DNA from: Lutispora thermophila DSM 19022
Lineage (GTDB): Bacteria; Bacillota; Clostridia; Lutisporales; Lutisporaceae
Length of the DNA stretch: 64,000 nucleotides
NCBI RefSeq assembly: GCF_900142105.1
Contig: NZ_FQZS01000003.1
Span: forward strand, 63,720-127,719
Reading direction: 5' to 3'
The position numbers and the translations under genes are program-made. Below, piece by piece: positions 50,448 through 60,923 of the stretch. Within the stretch, counting starts at the first letter, position 1, and every line of letters begins with the position of its first letter. The notes under the pieces were generated by a model. That model saw nothing but the letters and a program-made list of their open reading frames with translations. It was not told the DNA's origin and made no database searches.

Positions 50448-51305
50448 ATGGATCAATATGAGAGTAAGTGCCAAGCTATGGGCTGTGACAAAAGGGGTTT
50501 TTGTTCAGAAGGCTGTGAAGCAGCTGCAGGAGAAAATGATTCTAACGTAGAAGTAAAAGCGAAAAACTTCACCAAAAAAGTAATTGGAATAGTAAGCGGA
50601 AAAGGTGGCGTAGGCAAGTCACTAGTTACATCAACATTGGCAGTGCTTACAATGAGGAGAGGTTACAATGTAGGCATCTTAGATGCGGATATAACAGGTC
50701 CTTCAATTCCAAAAATGTTTGGCATAAGCAATAGGGCGGTGGCATCTCAAGAAGGTATTTTGCCTGAGAAGACCAAAAATGATATAAAGATAATGTCAAT
50801 TAATCTTCTTTTGGATGAAGAAGATACGCCGGTGGTATGGAGAGGACCTATTGTTTCCAGTGTAGTGAAGCAATTTTGGAATGATGTTGTTTGGGGAGAT
50901 GTAGATTATCTATTCATTGATATGCCTCCGGGAACCAGTGATGTAGTACTAACTGTATTTCAATCCATACCTTTGGATGGAATAGTGGTGGTTACAACTC
51001 CTCAGGATCTGGTACATATGATAGTTCGAAAGGCGTATAATATGGCAAAAACCATGAGAGTGCCTGTTTTAGGCATAATAGAAAACATGAGCTATGTAAA
51101 ATGTCCTCATTGCGATGAAGAAATCAGAGTGTTTGGAGACAGTCATATAGATGATATAGCCGCAGGTCTTGGGATAGAGGTTTTAGGAAGAATGCCTATA
51201 GATCCTGAACTTGCGAAAGCTAGCGACAGAGGTGAAATAGAAAAGATTCATAAGGAATATCTTTCGGAAGCTATAAATTATATGGAGAAGTATCTTAAAA
51301 TTTAA
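50448..51305 (+). CDS. Mrp/NBP35 family iron-sulfur carrier ATPase
   Basis: About 285 residues. The N terminus is cysteine-rich (C-Q-A-M-G-C near residue 7, then F-C-S-E-G-C), as in Nbp35-type cluster scaffolds. The deviant Walker A is S-G-K-G-G-V-G-K-S near residue 49, with D-A-D-I-T-G-P-S, then D-M-P-P-G-T-S-D. A C-x2-C (V-K-C-P-H-C) near 220 is the dimer-interface cluster site. It should store and hand over Fe-S clusters, useful for the hydrogenase and radical SAM enzymes. ATG 50448 fits TTAGGAGATG better than ATG 50439. Confidence 0.93.
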   Translation: MDQYESKCQAMGCDKRGFCSEGCEAAAGENDSNVEVKAKNFTKKVIGIVSGKGGVGKSLVTSTLAVLTMRRGYNVGILDADITGPSIPKMFGISNRAVASQEGILPEKTKNDIKIMSINLLLDEEDTPVVWRGPIVSSVVKQFWNDVVWGDVDYLFIDMPPGTSDVVLTVFQSIPLDGIVVVTTPQDLVHMIVRKAYNMAKTMRVPVLGIIENMSYVKCPHCDEEIRVFGDSHIDDIAAGLGIEVLGRMPIDPELAKASDRGEIEKIHKEYLSEAINYMEKYLKI

Positions 51306-51311
51306 GAAAAA

Positions 51312-51343
51312 AATAATACCCTCAAATTGGGTATTATTTTTTT
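51312..51343. terminator. Bidirectional terminator between mrp and the convergent DUF948 gene
   Basis: AATAATACCC (51312-51321), loop TCAAATT, GGGTATTATT (51329-51338), then T bases to 51343; upstream A runs give a T run on the minus strand. Confidence 0.85.
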
Positions 51344-51702
51344 GAAAAGGTGTTTACTAGAACCTTTATTATTTCGCATATTATCTTAACATATTCTACT
51401 GCTTCTTGAGTACCGGAACTCACAGCTACTACGGTTTCTGATATTGTATCTCCTACCGAATCCACTGTGGCAGCAGCTTTTTCCACTCCCTGTTTCACAT
51501 TTACTGCCGCTTCATCTATATTGGCAGCAATGGAAGGGAGCTTGTCCATTGCTTTGTCTATATTGGAACCATGTCTGTCTAATAGTTCTTTCACCTTTTT
51601 TAATATGGCGGATAAATGATTAAGTACAATGAAAAGGTAAACACCTAAGCCTACTGCGATTATAAAGAGTATTAAAAGACCCAGGTCTTTATAGGAAATC
51701 AT
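51334..51702 (-). CDS. DUF948-like membrane-anchored protein
   Basis: 122 residues: one N-terminal membrane helix (residues 6-27) and then an amphipathic helical region with heptad-like V, A and D/T repeats (A-A-V-N-V-K-Q-G-V-E-K-A). It resembles DUF948 proteins, which commonly pair with YtxH-domain proteins as here. Function unknown; probably envelope associated. It begins two bases after the stop of the upstream gene, which carries its Shine-Dalgarno sequence GAGGAGG. Confidence 0.8.
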   Translation of the reverse strand: MISYKDLGLLILFIIAVGLGVYLFIVLNHLSAILKKVKELLDRHGSNIDKAMDKLPSIAANIDEAAVNVKQGVEKAAATVDSVGDTISETVVAVSSGTQEAVEYVKIICEIIKVLVNTFSKK

Positions 51703-51704
51703 AT

Positions 51705-52088
51705 CTAGGCCTCCTCTTTGGTACCGCTGCAGCAGTCACAGCACTCTTCATCATCGCAGCATATGTCTTCTTCTGCTGCAACCTCTTCTTTTACCTCTTC
51801 TCTATTTTTCTTTATGCTAGCGATTCTTTCTTTTCCTTCTTCAACAATTTTAGATATCTTTTCTCCTACTTCGCTGGCATTATCTTTAACGCTCTGAGCA
51901 GTTTTCTTGGCTGTATCTGCAATATCTTTTCTTGTTTCTTCTCCGGATTTAGGTGCAAAAAGAATGCCTGCCGCTGCACCTACAGCAGCACCTATACCCA
52001 AGCCTACTCCTACCTTTTTAGCTGTATCAATCGCTTTAGCTCTTTTCTTTTCTTTCTTTGACTTTGCCAAAGCTTCCTTTAATGACAT
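51705..52088 (-). CDS. YtxH domain protein with a cysteine-rich tail
   Basis: 127 residues. A glycine/alanine-rich hydrophobic segment (residues about 24-46, G-V-G-L-G-I-G-A-A-V-G-A-A-A-G-I-L-F-A) followed by P-K-S-G-E-E-T-R-K is the YtxH signature. The C-terminal 20 residues are acidic and carry six cysteines (I-C-C-D-D-E-E-C-C-D-C-C), which is unusual for the family and suggests metal binding. AAGGAGGGAG precedes the ATG. It forms an operon with the DUF948-like gene. Confidence 0.85.
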   Translation of the reverse strand: MSLKEALAKSKKEKKRAKAIDTAKKVGVGLGIGAAVGAAAGILFAPKSGEETRKDIADTAKKTAQSVKDNASEVGEKISKIVEEGKERIASIKKNREEVKEEVAAEEDICCDDEECCDCCSGTKEEA

Positions 52089-52335
52089 AATACTCCCTCC
52101 TTATTCCAAGTTATGATTAATATGTACATTATACAGAAAAATATTATCAACTTCAACAAAGTAATAAACAATTTTTACTATTAAGAAAAGTTTATTTTCC
52201 CAAAAGGTGATATATACTATAATTAGAAAATGCTGTAAGTACTAGTTTCCCATAATCGCATAATATTGCACAGACCACGGTATGTTACTGAAGCTTTATA
52301 CTAATTAAGATATAACGATTAAAAAGGGGGGTGGC

Positions 52336-52863
52336 ATGATTTTAAGAAATTTCCGTAAGATTTCTAGTTTTATTGCTTATTGCTAATATGACTGTATCCA
52401 TGGATGAATGTACAACTAAAATGAGAAATAAAAGAGTTGATAAATAAAGAGAGAAATGCAGACCTTATAACTCTTCGCGACCCTAATTATGCACTGAACT
52501 ACTATGACAGAATTCTACTTCTAGAGGATGGAAAGATTATGGCAGAGTTTTATACAAAAGAAATGGGTGGTATTTCTCGACAAAATATTCATAAGTATAT
52601 ATGGTGACGTAGAAATAATGAACCATAGAGAAAAATATGTGATGGTGAGGTTGGATACATGAAATCCGAATACAACTATAGATAAAAATGATAAAGATGA
52701 CAAAGTATTCGGACAAGGATCATATAGGCTTTTAATACTTGTAGACAAGTCAGATTATCTAAATAAAGCTGCCGGTGAAATGGGCATGTCTTATTCAAAG
52801 GTACTTAATATATTGAGAAGAGCTGAAAAAGTATTAAATTGTAGCTTTTGGAAAGAGCGATAG
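52336..52863 (+). pseudogene. Collapsed molybdate/tungstate transport operon
   Basis: Remnants in order: ATG 52336 after AAAAAGGGGGG begins a lipoprotein-like signal (N-F-R-K-I-S-S-F-I) that shifts frame into A-N-M-T-V-S-M-D; from about 52447 comes the C-terminal end of an ABC ATPase (D-P-N-Y-A-L-N-Y-Y-D-R-I-L-L-L-E-D-G-K), broken near 52600 and resuming as G-D-V-E-I-M-N-H-R-E-K-Y-V-M-V-R-L to 52662; the same frame then holds a ModE-like winged HTH (Q-G-S-Y-R-L-L, A-A-G-E-M-G-M-S-Y-S-K-V) to 52863. A large internal deletion plus frameshifts are implied. The 52864-53180 stretch has no recognisable gene. Confidence 0.7.
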
Positions 52864-53180
52864 CAGGTGACAAAGAGTGAGATTCAAAACTAACACACAA
52901 TACTAGGGATCTTATTTATTAATATGAAAGGTTTATAAGTGACGTTTCATAATATTTTTCTCCAAAACATGAATTTAATAGAAACTTTTGGCTATAATAT
53001 GAAAGGCTTTAATTACATGTTTTTAAATATCAAGGAAGTTTTTTATAATTATATTTTTTATTTAGTTTATAGATTTGAAAGAATTGGAGCATATATAAAG
53101 AAAAACAATGCAATAGAGAGATAAATTGAATTAATATAAGAAAATAAGCAATAAATCCAAAAAAATGCTAATTTAAATAT

Positions 53181-53209
53181 TTGCGAAGTGTAAAACCATT
53201 ATTTATTAT
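53181..53209 (+). promoter_or_regulatory. groESL promoter
   Basis: TTGCGA (53181-53186), 17-base spacer, TATTAT (53204-53209). The CIRCE element begins 10 bases downstream, at the expected start site. Confidence 0.75.
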
Positions 53210-53219
53210 TATATTGTGA

Positions 53220-53246
53220 TTAGCACTCATCTTAGGTGAGTGCTAA
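53220..53246 (+). promoter_or_regulatory. CIRCE operator (HrcA site)
   Basis: Perfect TTAGCACTC (53220-53228)-N9-GAGTGCTAA (53238-53246). HrcA bound here represses groESL until heat or misfolding occupies GroEL. Confidence 0.98.
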
Positions 53247-53299
53247 TAATGAAGGATACATATTGATTTTGAATAATAAAAGTTTAAGGAGGGTTATAA

Positions 53300-53587
<288 letters not shown>

Positions 53588-53601
53588 AGGAGGGTAAATA
53601 A

Positions 53602-55230
<1,629 letters not shown>

Positions 55231-55241
55231 AATCCACTTAG

Positions 55242-55277
55242 TGGGCTGCATGATTTATGCAGCCCATTTTGCTTTTT
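55242..55277 (+). terminator. Terminator after groEL
   Basis: TGGGCTGCAT (55242-55251), loop GATTT, ATGCAGCCCA (55257-55266), then TTTTGCTTTTT. Confidence 0.92.
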
Positions 55278-55341
55278 GCTGGTATTATTGCATATTACAG
55301 GTATAATATTAGTTAAAAGTATAAATTCGGAGGTAAATGAT

Positions 55342-55845
55342 TTGGAAAGATTAAATCATTTAAATGAGAGAGGATATGCTAAAATGGTTGATGTAACAGA
55401 AAAAGATGAAAGCATAAGGGAAGCAGTGGCAAAGGGTTCAGTCTACATGAGCAAAGAAACCATAAGAGCCATTATTGAAGGGAAAATCAAAAAAGGAGAT
55501 GTGTTGTCTGTGGCTCAAGTGGGAGGGATAATGGGAGCAAAGAGCACTTCTGACATAATACCCATGTGCCACAATATCAACATATATGGAGCGGATATGG
55601 ACTTTAAAATAGACAAAGCAAATTGTAAGATTGATATAACAGCTGCAGTAAAGACATATGGAGTAACTGGGGTAGAGATGGAGGCATTGACAGCAGTATC
55701 AGTAGCAGCTCTCACTATCTATGATATGTGCAAAGATATAGATAAAGAGATGATCATTTCGGATATACATTTGGTAAAAAAGACAGGGGGAAAATCAGGA
55801 GATTTCCATTTCACAAATATACTCAGGAATACAACTTGTAGTTAG
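55342..55845 (+). CDS. moaC: Cyclic pyranopterin monophosphate synthase MoaC
   Basis: About 167 residues. MoaC makes cyclic pyranopterin monophosphate, the second step of molybdenum/tungsten cofactor synthesis. Signatures: K-G-D-V-L-S-V-A-Q-V-G-G-I-M-G-A-K near residue 53, I-P-M-C-H-N-I near 75 and G-V-E-M-E-A-L-T-A-V near 112. TTG 55342 is the start (M-E-R-L-N-H-L-N), seven bases after GGAGGT; the longer frame from 55276 begins inside the groEL terminator. No moaA, mogA or moeA is in the window, and the neighbouring Mo/W relics raise the question of whether the pathway is still used. Confidence 0.94.
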   Translation: MERLNHLNERGYAKMVDVTEKDESIREAVAKGSVYMSKETIRAIIEGKIKKGDVLSVAQVGGIMGAKSTSDIIPMCHNINIYGADMDFKIDKANCKIDITAAVKTYGVTGVEMEALTAVSVAALTIYDMCKDIDKEMIISDIHLVKKTGGKSGDFHFTNILRNTTCS

Positions 55846-56150
55846 AAGAGTATATATGGTGTAAAGTGGGAGATGATGGCATTGAACGAGGGCGCAGTGA
55901 AACCTGGAGATATAATAAAGATTATGGATTGACTTGTTGTGATAAACATATTGATAGGCATATGATTATATATAAAATAGATATATGGTAATTTGCCGGG
56001 GACTTTTGGTATAAACAATCAAATAAAACCAGTACATGCAGTTAATGTTATCGAAATAGTTTGACAATATATGAGTAAAGTAGTAGAATAAGTATGGAGA
56101 AATGTTAAATAAATAACGATTATTCATAGGCCAGCTATAAGCTAATGATA
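55846..56150 (+). other. Gene-free stretch after moaC with possible cofactor-gene remnant
   Basis: A short piece at 55876-55932 reads M-A-L-N-E-G-A-V-K-P-G-D-I-I-K-I-M-D, like the C terminus of a MOSC-domain protein. Another piece near 56000-56065 reads P-G-T-F-G-I-N-N-Q-I-K-P-V-H-A-V-N-V-I-E and is not assigned. Both are too short to be genes and look like remains of a deleted neighbour of moaC. Confidence 0.4.
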
Positions 56151-56167
56151 ACTAAATAGTTCCTGAT

Positions 56168-56306
56168 CTGTAACTCTAAGGGTTATTTGTGGGGTACAGG
56201 TGGATGGGTATGGATGAAATATCCATGTCTCGTGTATTGAAAGGAGTAGTATATACGCTATATATGAAAATATATAGTTGTGTTTTACTGAACTAGACTC
56301 CTTTTT
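56168..56306 (+). promoter_or_regulatory. Folded leader and terminator before the hydrogenase gene
   Basis: CTGTA (56168-56172) pairs with TACAG (56195-56199); ATGGAT (56210-56215) with ATCCAT (56221-56226). AAAGGAGT (56240-56247) pairs with ACTCCTTT (56297-56304) and encloses hairpin CTATATAT-GAAA-ATATATAG (56258-56277); T bases follow, and a second GGGGTTTTTTT run comes soon after. This is a terminator 48 bases before the hydrogenase ATG, possibly a conditional one. No known riboswitch was recognised. Confidence 0.55.
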
Positions 56307-56353
56307 ATAGGGGTTTTTTTCATTATCAACTCTATTGTAAGGGGGATAAAATA

Positions 56354-58090
56354 ATGGACATGGTAAACCTGACAATTGATGGCATCAAGACTCAGGCTCC
56401 TAAAGGCACAACGGTTTTGGAAGCAGCCAGAAGCTTGAACATCAACATTCCAACTCTTTGCTATCTGAAGGATATAAATGAAGTTGGAGCTTGTAGAATG
56501 TGCCTTGTTGAAGTTAAGGGTGCAAGAGCTTTGCAGGCAGCATGTGTTCTTCCTGTTTCAGAAGGCATGGAGGTCAAAACCAATTCAAAGGCTGTGAGAG
56601 AAGCTAGAACAACAGTATTGAAACTTATATTAGCAAGGCATGAAAGGGAATGTCTTACATGTTCTAGAAACCTTAAATGCGAGCTTCAGAAGCTGGCCGA
56701 AGATATGGGGATAGATACTGTAGACTATGAAGGTGAGAAGATTCATTATAAAGTTGATATGGCATCTCCTTCAATAGTCAGAGATCAGAATAAATGCATA
56801 CTCTGTGGAAGATGCATAAGCGTTTGCAAGAATGTTCAAGGGGCAGGGGTCATAAATTTTGCACGAAGGGGTATTAAAACTACAGTTACAACTTCTTATG
56901 ATAGAAGCCTTTCTGATGTTGCTTGCATTACTTGCGGACAATGCATTAAAGTATGTCCTGTAGGTGCCTTGAGGGAAAAAGATGACAGAGATAGGGTATG
57001 GGAAGCTTTGGATAATGATGAGCTGTACGTAATTGCTCAAACAGCTCCTGCTGTCAGAGTGGCTTTGGGTGAAGAGTTCGGATTGCCTGTGGGCACTAAT
57101 GTAGAAGGTAAGATGGTTGCAGCTCTAAGAAGGTTAGGCTTTGATAAAGTTTTTGACACGGATTTTGCTGCAGATTTGACTATTATAGAAGAGGGAACGG
57201 AACTCATTAACAGAATTAAAAATGGTGGCAAGCTTCCGATGATTACATCATGCTCACCTGGTTGGATTAAATATTGTGAACATTATTATAGTGATTTCCT
57301 TGATAATTTATCTACATGCAAATCACCACATCAGATGCTGGGAGCATTAGCTAAATCTTATTATGCTGAAAAGATGAACATAGATCCCAAAAAGATATTC
57401 GTAGTATCAGTAATGCCTTGTACAGCTAAGAAGTTTGAATCAGGAAGAGATGAATTGACTGTAGATGGATTGAGAGATGTAGATGCAGTATTGACTACAA
57501 GAGAATTGGCCAAGATGATAAAAGAAGCAGGAATAGATTTCAAATCCTTAGAGGATGATAAATTCGATAGGGTTATGGGAGAATCTACAGGTGCAGCAGT
57601 GATATTCGGTACAACAGGCGGAGTTATGGAAGCTGCTTTAAGGACTGTAGCAGATTTATTGGAAGGAAAGGACCTGGATAATATAGATTATACTCCTGTA
57701 AGAGGTTTGGAAGGAATAAAAGAAGCAACTGTAAAGATTGGAGACTTAGATGTTAAGGTCGCTGTTGCCCATGGAACCGGCAATGCAGGAAAACTTTTGG
57801 AAAGAGTAAGAAATGGAGAAGCAGATTATCATTTCATAGAAGTAATGGGATGTCCTGGAGGTTGCATAAACGGAGGAGGACAACCAATAATAATTGACAA
57901 GGAAAAAACAGAAGAAGTATGCAGACTGAGAGCCCAGGGCTTATATGATATCGATAAGGGCATGGTACTGAGAAAGTCCCATAAGAATCCTGAAATAAAA
58001 GCTTTGTATGATGATTATCTTGGAGAAGCTAACGGACATAAGGCTCATCATCTTCTTCATACTCACTATGTAAAGAGAGAAAGGGTATAA
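56354..58090 (+). CDS. hydA: [FeFe]-hydrogenase catalytic subunit (HydA, NADH-linked type)
   Basis: 578 residues. Order: N-terminal 2Fe-2S domain (C-Y-L-K-D-I-N-E-V-G-A-C-R-M-C), His-Cys 4Fe-4S motif (H-E-R-E-C-L-T-C-S-R-N-L-K-C), two 4Fe-4S ferredoxin motifs (C-I-L-C-G-R-C-I-S-V-C and C-I-T-C-G-Q-C-I-K-V-C), then the H-cluster domain with T-S-C-S-P-G-W near 297, M-P-C-T-A-K-K near 353 and G-C-P-G-G-C-I near 500. It makes hydrogen from reduced ferredoxin and/or NADH. HydB/HydC partners usual for bifurcating complexes are not adjacent. An ECF S component follows after six bases. Confidence 0.96.
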   Translation: MDMVNLTIDGIKTQAPKGTTVLEAARSLNINIPTLCYLKDINEVGACRMCLVEVKGARALQAACVLPVSEGMEVKTNSKAVREARTTVLKLILARHERECLTCSRNLKCELQKLAEDMGIDTVDYEGEKIHYKVDMASPSIVRDQNKCILCGRCISVCKNVQGAGVINFARRGIKTTVTTSYDRSLSDVACITCGQCIKVCPVGALREKDDRDRVWEALDNDELYVIAQTAPAVRVALGEEFGLPVGTNVEGKMVAALRRLGFDKVFDTDFAADLTIIEEGTELINRIKNGGKLPMITSCSPGWIKYCEHYYSDFLDNLSTCKSPHQMLGALAKSYYAEKMNIDPKKIFVVSVMPCTAKKFESGRDELTVDGLRDVDAVLTTRELAKMIKEAGIDFKSLEDDKFDRVMGESTGAAVIFGTTGGVMEAALRTVADLLEGKDLDNIDYTPVRGLEGIKEATVKIGDLDVKVAVAHGTGNAGKLLERVRNGEADYHFIEVMGCPGGCINGGGQPIIIDKEKTEEVCRLRAQGLYDIDKGMVLRKSHKNPEIKALYDDYLGEANGHKAHHLLHTHYVKRERV

Positions 58091-58096
58091 GATAGG

Positions 58097-58582
58097 ATGG
58101 ATAAAAAGACAAGGACATTGACAAGAGCAGCCATACTACTGGCTATAGCATTAGTGTTTCAGTTTGTAAAAATGGGTCAGATAGTAACAGGCTCAGGCAT
58201 AAATTGTGTTTTGATAATAGCAGCTGAAATCTGCGGATGGCCGTGGTCTGCAGCTATAGGAGCAATAACTCCTTTTATGGCATTAGCATTAGGAGTTCAG
58301 CCACCTGCTATTATTCCTGCAATTCCTTTTATTATGGTAGGTAATATTCTATACGGCATAGTATATTTTATATTTAAGAATCGCAATAGGATCATAGCTG
58401 TTGGTTTTGCAGCGATAATAAAGTTCGGATTGCTTTATGCGGCAGTAAACTATTTTATATCTGTAAAACCGCCTATTCAGGCAGCTTTGAGTTTCCCTCA
58501 ACTGATTACGGCTTTGATAGGAGGGGCCATTGCTTTAATAATAATTGAGGTTTTAAATAGGACTGGGAAGATAGAGAAATAG
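58097..58582 (+). CDS. ECF transporter S component-like membrane protein
   Basis: 161 residues with about five or six hydrophobic helices. The start T-R-A-A-I-L-L-A-I-A-L-V-F-Q-F and the short compact layout are those of ECF S components, the substrate-binding subunits of vitamin and metal uptake systems. The substrate is unknown and no riboswitch points to one. It lies six bases after hydA, so coexpression is likely; the metabolic link is unclear. Confidence 0.75.
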   Translation: MDKKTRTLTRAAILLAIALVFQFVKMGQIVTGSGINCVLIIAAEICGWPWSAAIGAITPFMALALGVQPPAIIPAIPFIMVGNILYGIVYFIFKNRNRIIAVGFAAIIKFGLLYAAVNYFISVKPPIQAALSFPQLITALIGGAIALIIIEVLNRTGKIEK

Positions 58583-58669
58583 TTCATATAAGAATGTATG
58601 TGCTAAAATTCATGAAACATTTTCATCACTTTTTCAAGAATGAGATATTGGTGACATTAGATTAAAAAT

Positions 58670-58714
58670 AAAGATTAATTCTGCATTATATGCTGAATTA
58701 ATCTTTGTTTTTTG
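58670..58714 (+). terminator. Terminator after the hydrogenase operon
   Basis: AAAGATTAATTC (58670-58681) pairs with GAATTAATCTTT (58695-58706), then GTTTTTTG. Confidence 0.9.
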
Positions 58715-58802
58715 CTTAAACTTTGTTTAATAGTATAGAAATCCTTTATTTCATATATGATTGCAGCAAATCAATCATGAAAAAGTATATTAGGAGGTTT
58801 TT

Positions 58803-59336
58803 ATGCTAAATAATATTTTAGAACACAACAAAAGATTTGTTGAACAAAGGAAGGCTGAAAGATTAGATGAGCCTATCAGCGGACATGCACAAAAGGGCGT
58901 GATGGTGTTTACATGTATGGATACCAGACTTGTGGAGCTATTGGAACCTGCCATGGGATTTGAAAGAGGAGATATAAAAATATTGAAAAATGCTGGAAAC
59001 ATAATCAGAGACGGTTGCGATGAAATCATAAGATGTATAGCCGTCGGAACGGTGCTTATGGGCTTATCTCAGGTATATGTGGTAGGCCATAAGGACTGTG
59101 GAATGGCTAAGCTAACGCCTCAGGCGGTAAAAGATAAAATGATTGCTAGAGGTATTCGAGAAGAGGATATTGAATCCATAAATATTAAAGAATGGATAGG
59201 TATTTTAAAAGATGAGAAACAAAATGTTATTGAAGCTGTAAAAAAGATAAAGGAATCACCTTTTGTGCCCAAAGATATAGAGATACATGGTTTGGTTATG
59301 GACCCCAATTCAGGTGAGTTAGAGGTTATATGCTAG
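58803..59336 (+). CDS. Beta-class carbonic anhydrase
   Basis: 177 residues. Zinc ligands and catalytic dyad: C38-M-D40-T-R42 and H-K-D-C-G near residues 95-99, all intact. It interconverts CO2 and bicarbonate, supplying bicarbonate for carboxylations or removing it for decarboxylases. TTAGGAGG precedes the ATG. The formate/nitrite-type channel gene follows 100 bases later but is probably separately transcribed. Confidence 0.95.
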   Translation: MLNNILEHNKRFVEQRKAERLDEPISGHAQKGVMVFTCMDTRLVELLEPAMGFERGDIKILKNAGNIIRDGCDEIIRCIAVGTVLMGLSQVYVVGHKDCGMAKLTPQAVKDKMIARGIREEDIESINIKEWIGILKDEKQNVIEAVKKIKESPFVPKDIEIHGLVMDPNSGELEVIC

Positions 59337-59439
59337 TAATATAATCAAACAATTAGTAATTTAATAGACACAATGGTATACAGATGCTAAAATTATATAG
59401 CTAGGCAATTATTATAAATGTTTTGGAAGGAGTAAAGTG

Positions 59440-60252
59440 ATGGAAAAGAGATTACTTACACCAAAGGAGATTGCTCAGGCTACCATTGATGCAGGCGTAG
59501 CAAAGACAAAACTTTCTATAATGCAAATGGCCATACTTGGTATATTTGCAGGAATGTTTATAGGATTTGGTGCTACAGGTGCCATCACCATAGGACAGAC
59601 TTACGCAAATATTGATGTGGGGTTATCTAAGTTTCTGTTTGCCGCAGTTTTCCCTGTAGGTCTTATGCTTGTTGTTATCTGCGGTGCAGAACTTTTTACG
59701 GGTAATAATTTAATGATTCTCGGATGCTTAAATGGTAATTATAAGTTGAAAGATGTACTGAAAAACTGGGCAGTAGTATATATTGCCAATTTTGTTGGTT
59801 CTGTATTATTAGCATTTCTGGTTGCAAAATCCAGCGTCATGGCAGGAGCAGCCGCAGAAAAAGCAATTGGGATAGCAAATGCAAAGGTTGCCATACCCTT
59901 TGGAGCAGCAATAATAAGGGGAATATTATGCAATATTCTTGTAGTGCTGGCTGTCTGGATGGCTACAGGTAGCAGGGACATTATAAGCAAGATATTTGCT
60001 TGCTGGTTTCCTATCATGCTATTTGTTCTTATAGGATTTGAACACAGCATAGCAAACATGTATTTTATTCCTTTAGGAAAGTTCTTGGGTGCTCCTGTAA
60101 CTTGGGGTCAAATCTGGGTTAACAATCTGATCCCTGTGACAATAGGGAACATAATAGGCGGTGCCGTTATAGTGCCCTTTGCATATTATACCGTATATGT
60201 AAAAACACCAAAAACATCCACAAAAGTGGAGAATAATGCAAAGATGGTATAG
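59440..60252 (+). CDS. Formate/nitrite transporter (FNT) family channel
   Basis: 270 residues, six membrane segments. FNT landmarks: G-I-F-A-G-M-F-I-G-F-G-A near residue 34, C-G-A-E-L-F-T-G-N-N near 80 and F-E-H-S-I-A-N-M-Y-F near 205. It conducts formate, nitrite or related small anions. Formate is the likely substrate in a fermenter. ATG 59440 lies seven bases after GGAAGGAG; the GTG at 59437 is a less likely start. Confidence 0.93.
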   Translation: MEKRLLTPKEIAQATIDAGVAKTKLSIMQMAILGIFAGMFIGFGATGAITIGQTYANIDVGLSKFLFAAVFPVGLMLVVICGAELFTGNNLMILGCLNGNYKLKDVLKNWAVVYIANFVGSVLLAFLVAKSSVMAGAAAEKAIGIANAKVAIPFGAAIIRGILCNILVVLAVWMATGSRDIISKIFACWFPIMLFVLIGFEHSIANMYFIPLGKFLGAPVTWGQIWVNNLIPVTIGNIIGGAVIVPFAYYTVYVKTPKTSTKVENNAKMV

Positions 60253-60310
60253 GGTATATAAATAACTGTAGGCAGCCTTTTATTTATCAATATTAAATTT
60301 AAAAAATGAA

Positions 60311-60368
60311 AAAATAATACAAGGGATATATGTTATGTATAATAAATTCTTTGTATTATTTTTATTTT
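60311..60368. terminator. Bidirectional terminator between the FNT and deaminase genes
   Basis: AAAATAATACAAGG (from 60311) is opposed by TTTGTATTATTTTT (to about 60364), A-rich on one side and T-rich on the other, between convergent genes. Confidence 0.7.
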
Positions 60369-60449
60369 GGATAACTTGTTAATAAATATGTTAGCAACTT
60401 TTATTTTTTTATATTTAGAAGATTATTTATTAATTTAACTATTGAGTTC

Positions 60450-60854
60450 TTAATTGAATGGTGTTTCATAGGCAAATGGTATTAAGTTTTTTGCTTTGGT
60501 TTTTTTAACTCCTTCATGGGTGTTTATTATAACATAACATTCTGGACAATAATCCATTAGCATTTGCCTACAATTTCCACATGGAGAATATATAATATCA
60601 CTATTATTCCCACCGATTGCTACAATACATTCAAACTCTCGTTTTCCAGCAGTTATGGCTGTACCCATAGCAATCATTTCAGCGCATGCACCATGGGCTA
60701 AATAAACGTTAACACCTAAATATATTTCACCATCTGCACATCTTAAAGCACAACCAACAGTATGTCTGTAATTTTGACTATCATAGTTTGCCTTTATTAT
60801 ATCTTTAGCCTTTTGAATAAGAGAAAAATCTTCTTCTTTTAACTCTTCAAACAT
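60450..60854 (-). CDS. Cytidine deaminase family protein
   Basis: 134 residues. The zinc site is intact: G-A-C-A-E-M-I-A near residue 56 (Cys ligand and catalytic Glu) and P-C-G-N-C-R-Q near 92 (two Cys ligands), the arrangement of homotetrameric cytidine deaminases. The N-terminal H-T-V-G-C-A-L and the G-V-N-V-Y-L-A-H-G segment differ from housekeeping Cdd (usually G-x-N-x-E-N), so a deaminase of another substrate, blasticidin-S-deaminase-like, is possible. AGGAGG precedes the ATG. Confidence 0.85.
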   Translation of the reverse strand: MFEELKEEDFSLIQKAKDIIKANYDSQNYRHTVGCALRCADGEIYLGVNVYLAHGACAEMIAMGTAITAGKREFECIVAIGGNNSDIIYSPCGNCRQMLMDYCPECYVIINTHEGVKKTKAKNLIPFAYETPFN

Positions 60855-60923
60855 TATATACCTCCTATATATCCTTAGTTTGTGGTATTTTACTATTGGG
60901 AAGCAACTAATATATAAATTATG

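Noticed and set aside
52939-53124. 61-codon ORF upstream of groESL
   Set aside because: No good Shine-Dalgarno site, extreme F/Y/N bias from AT-rich DNA, and it follows pseudogene remnants.
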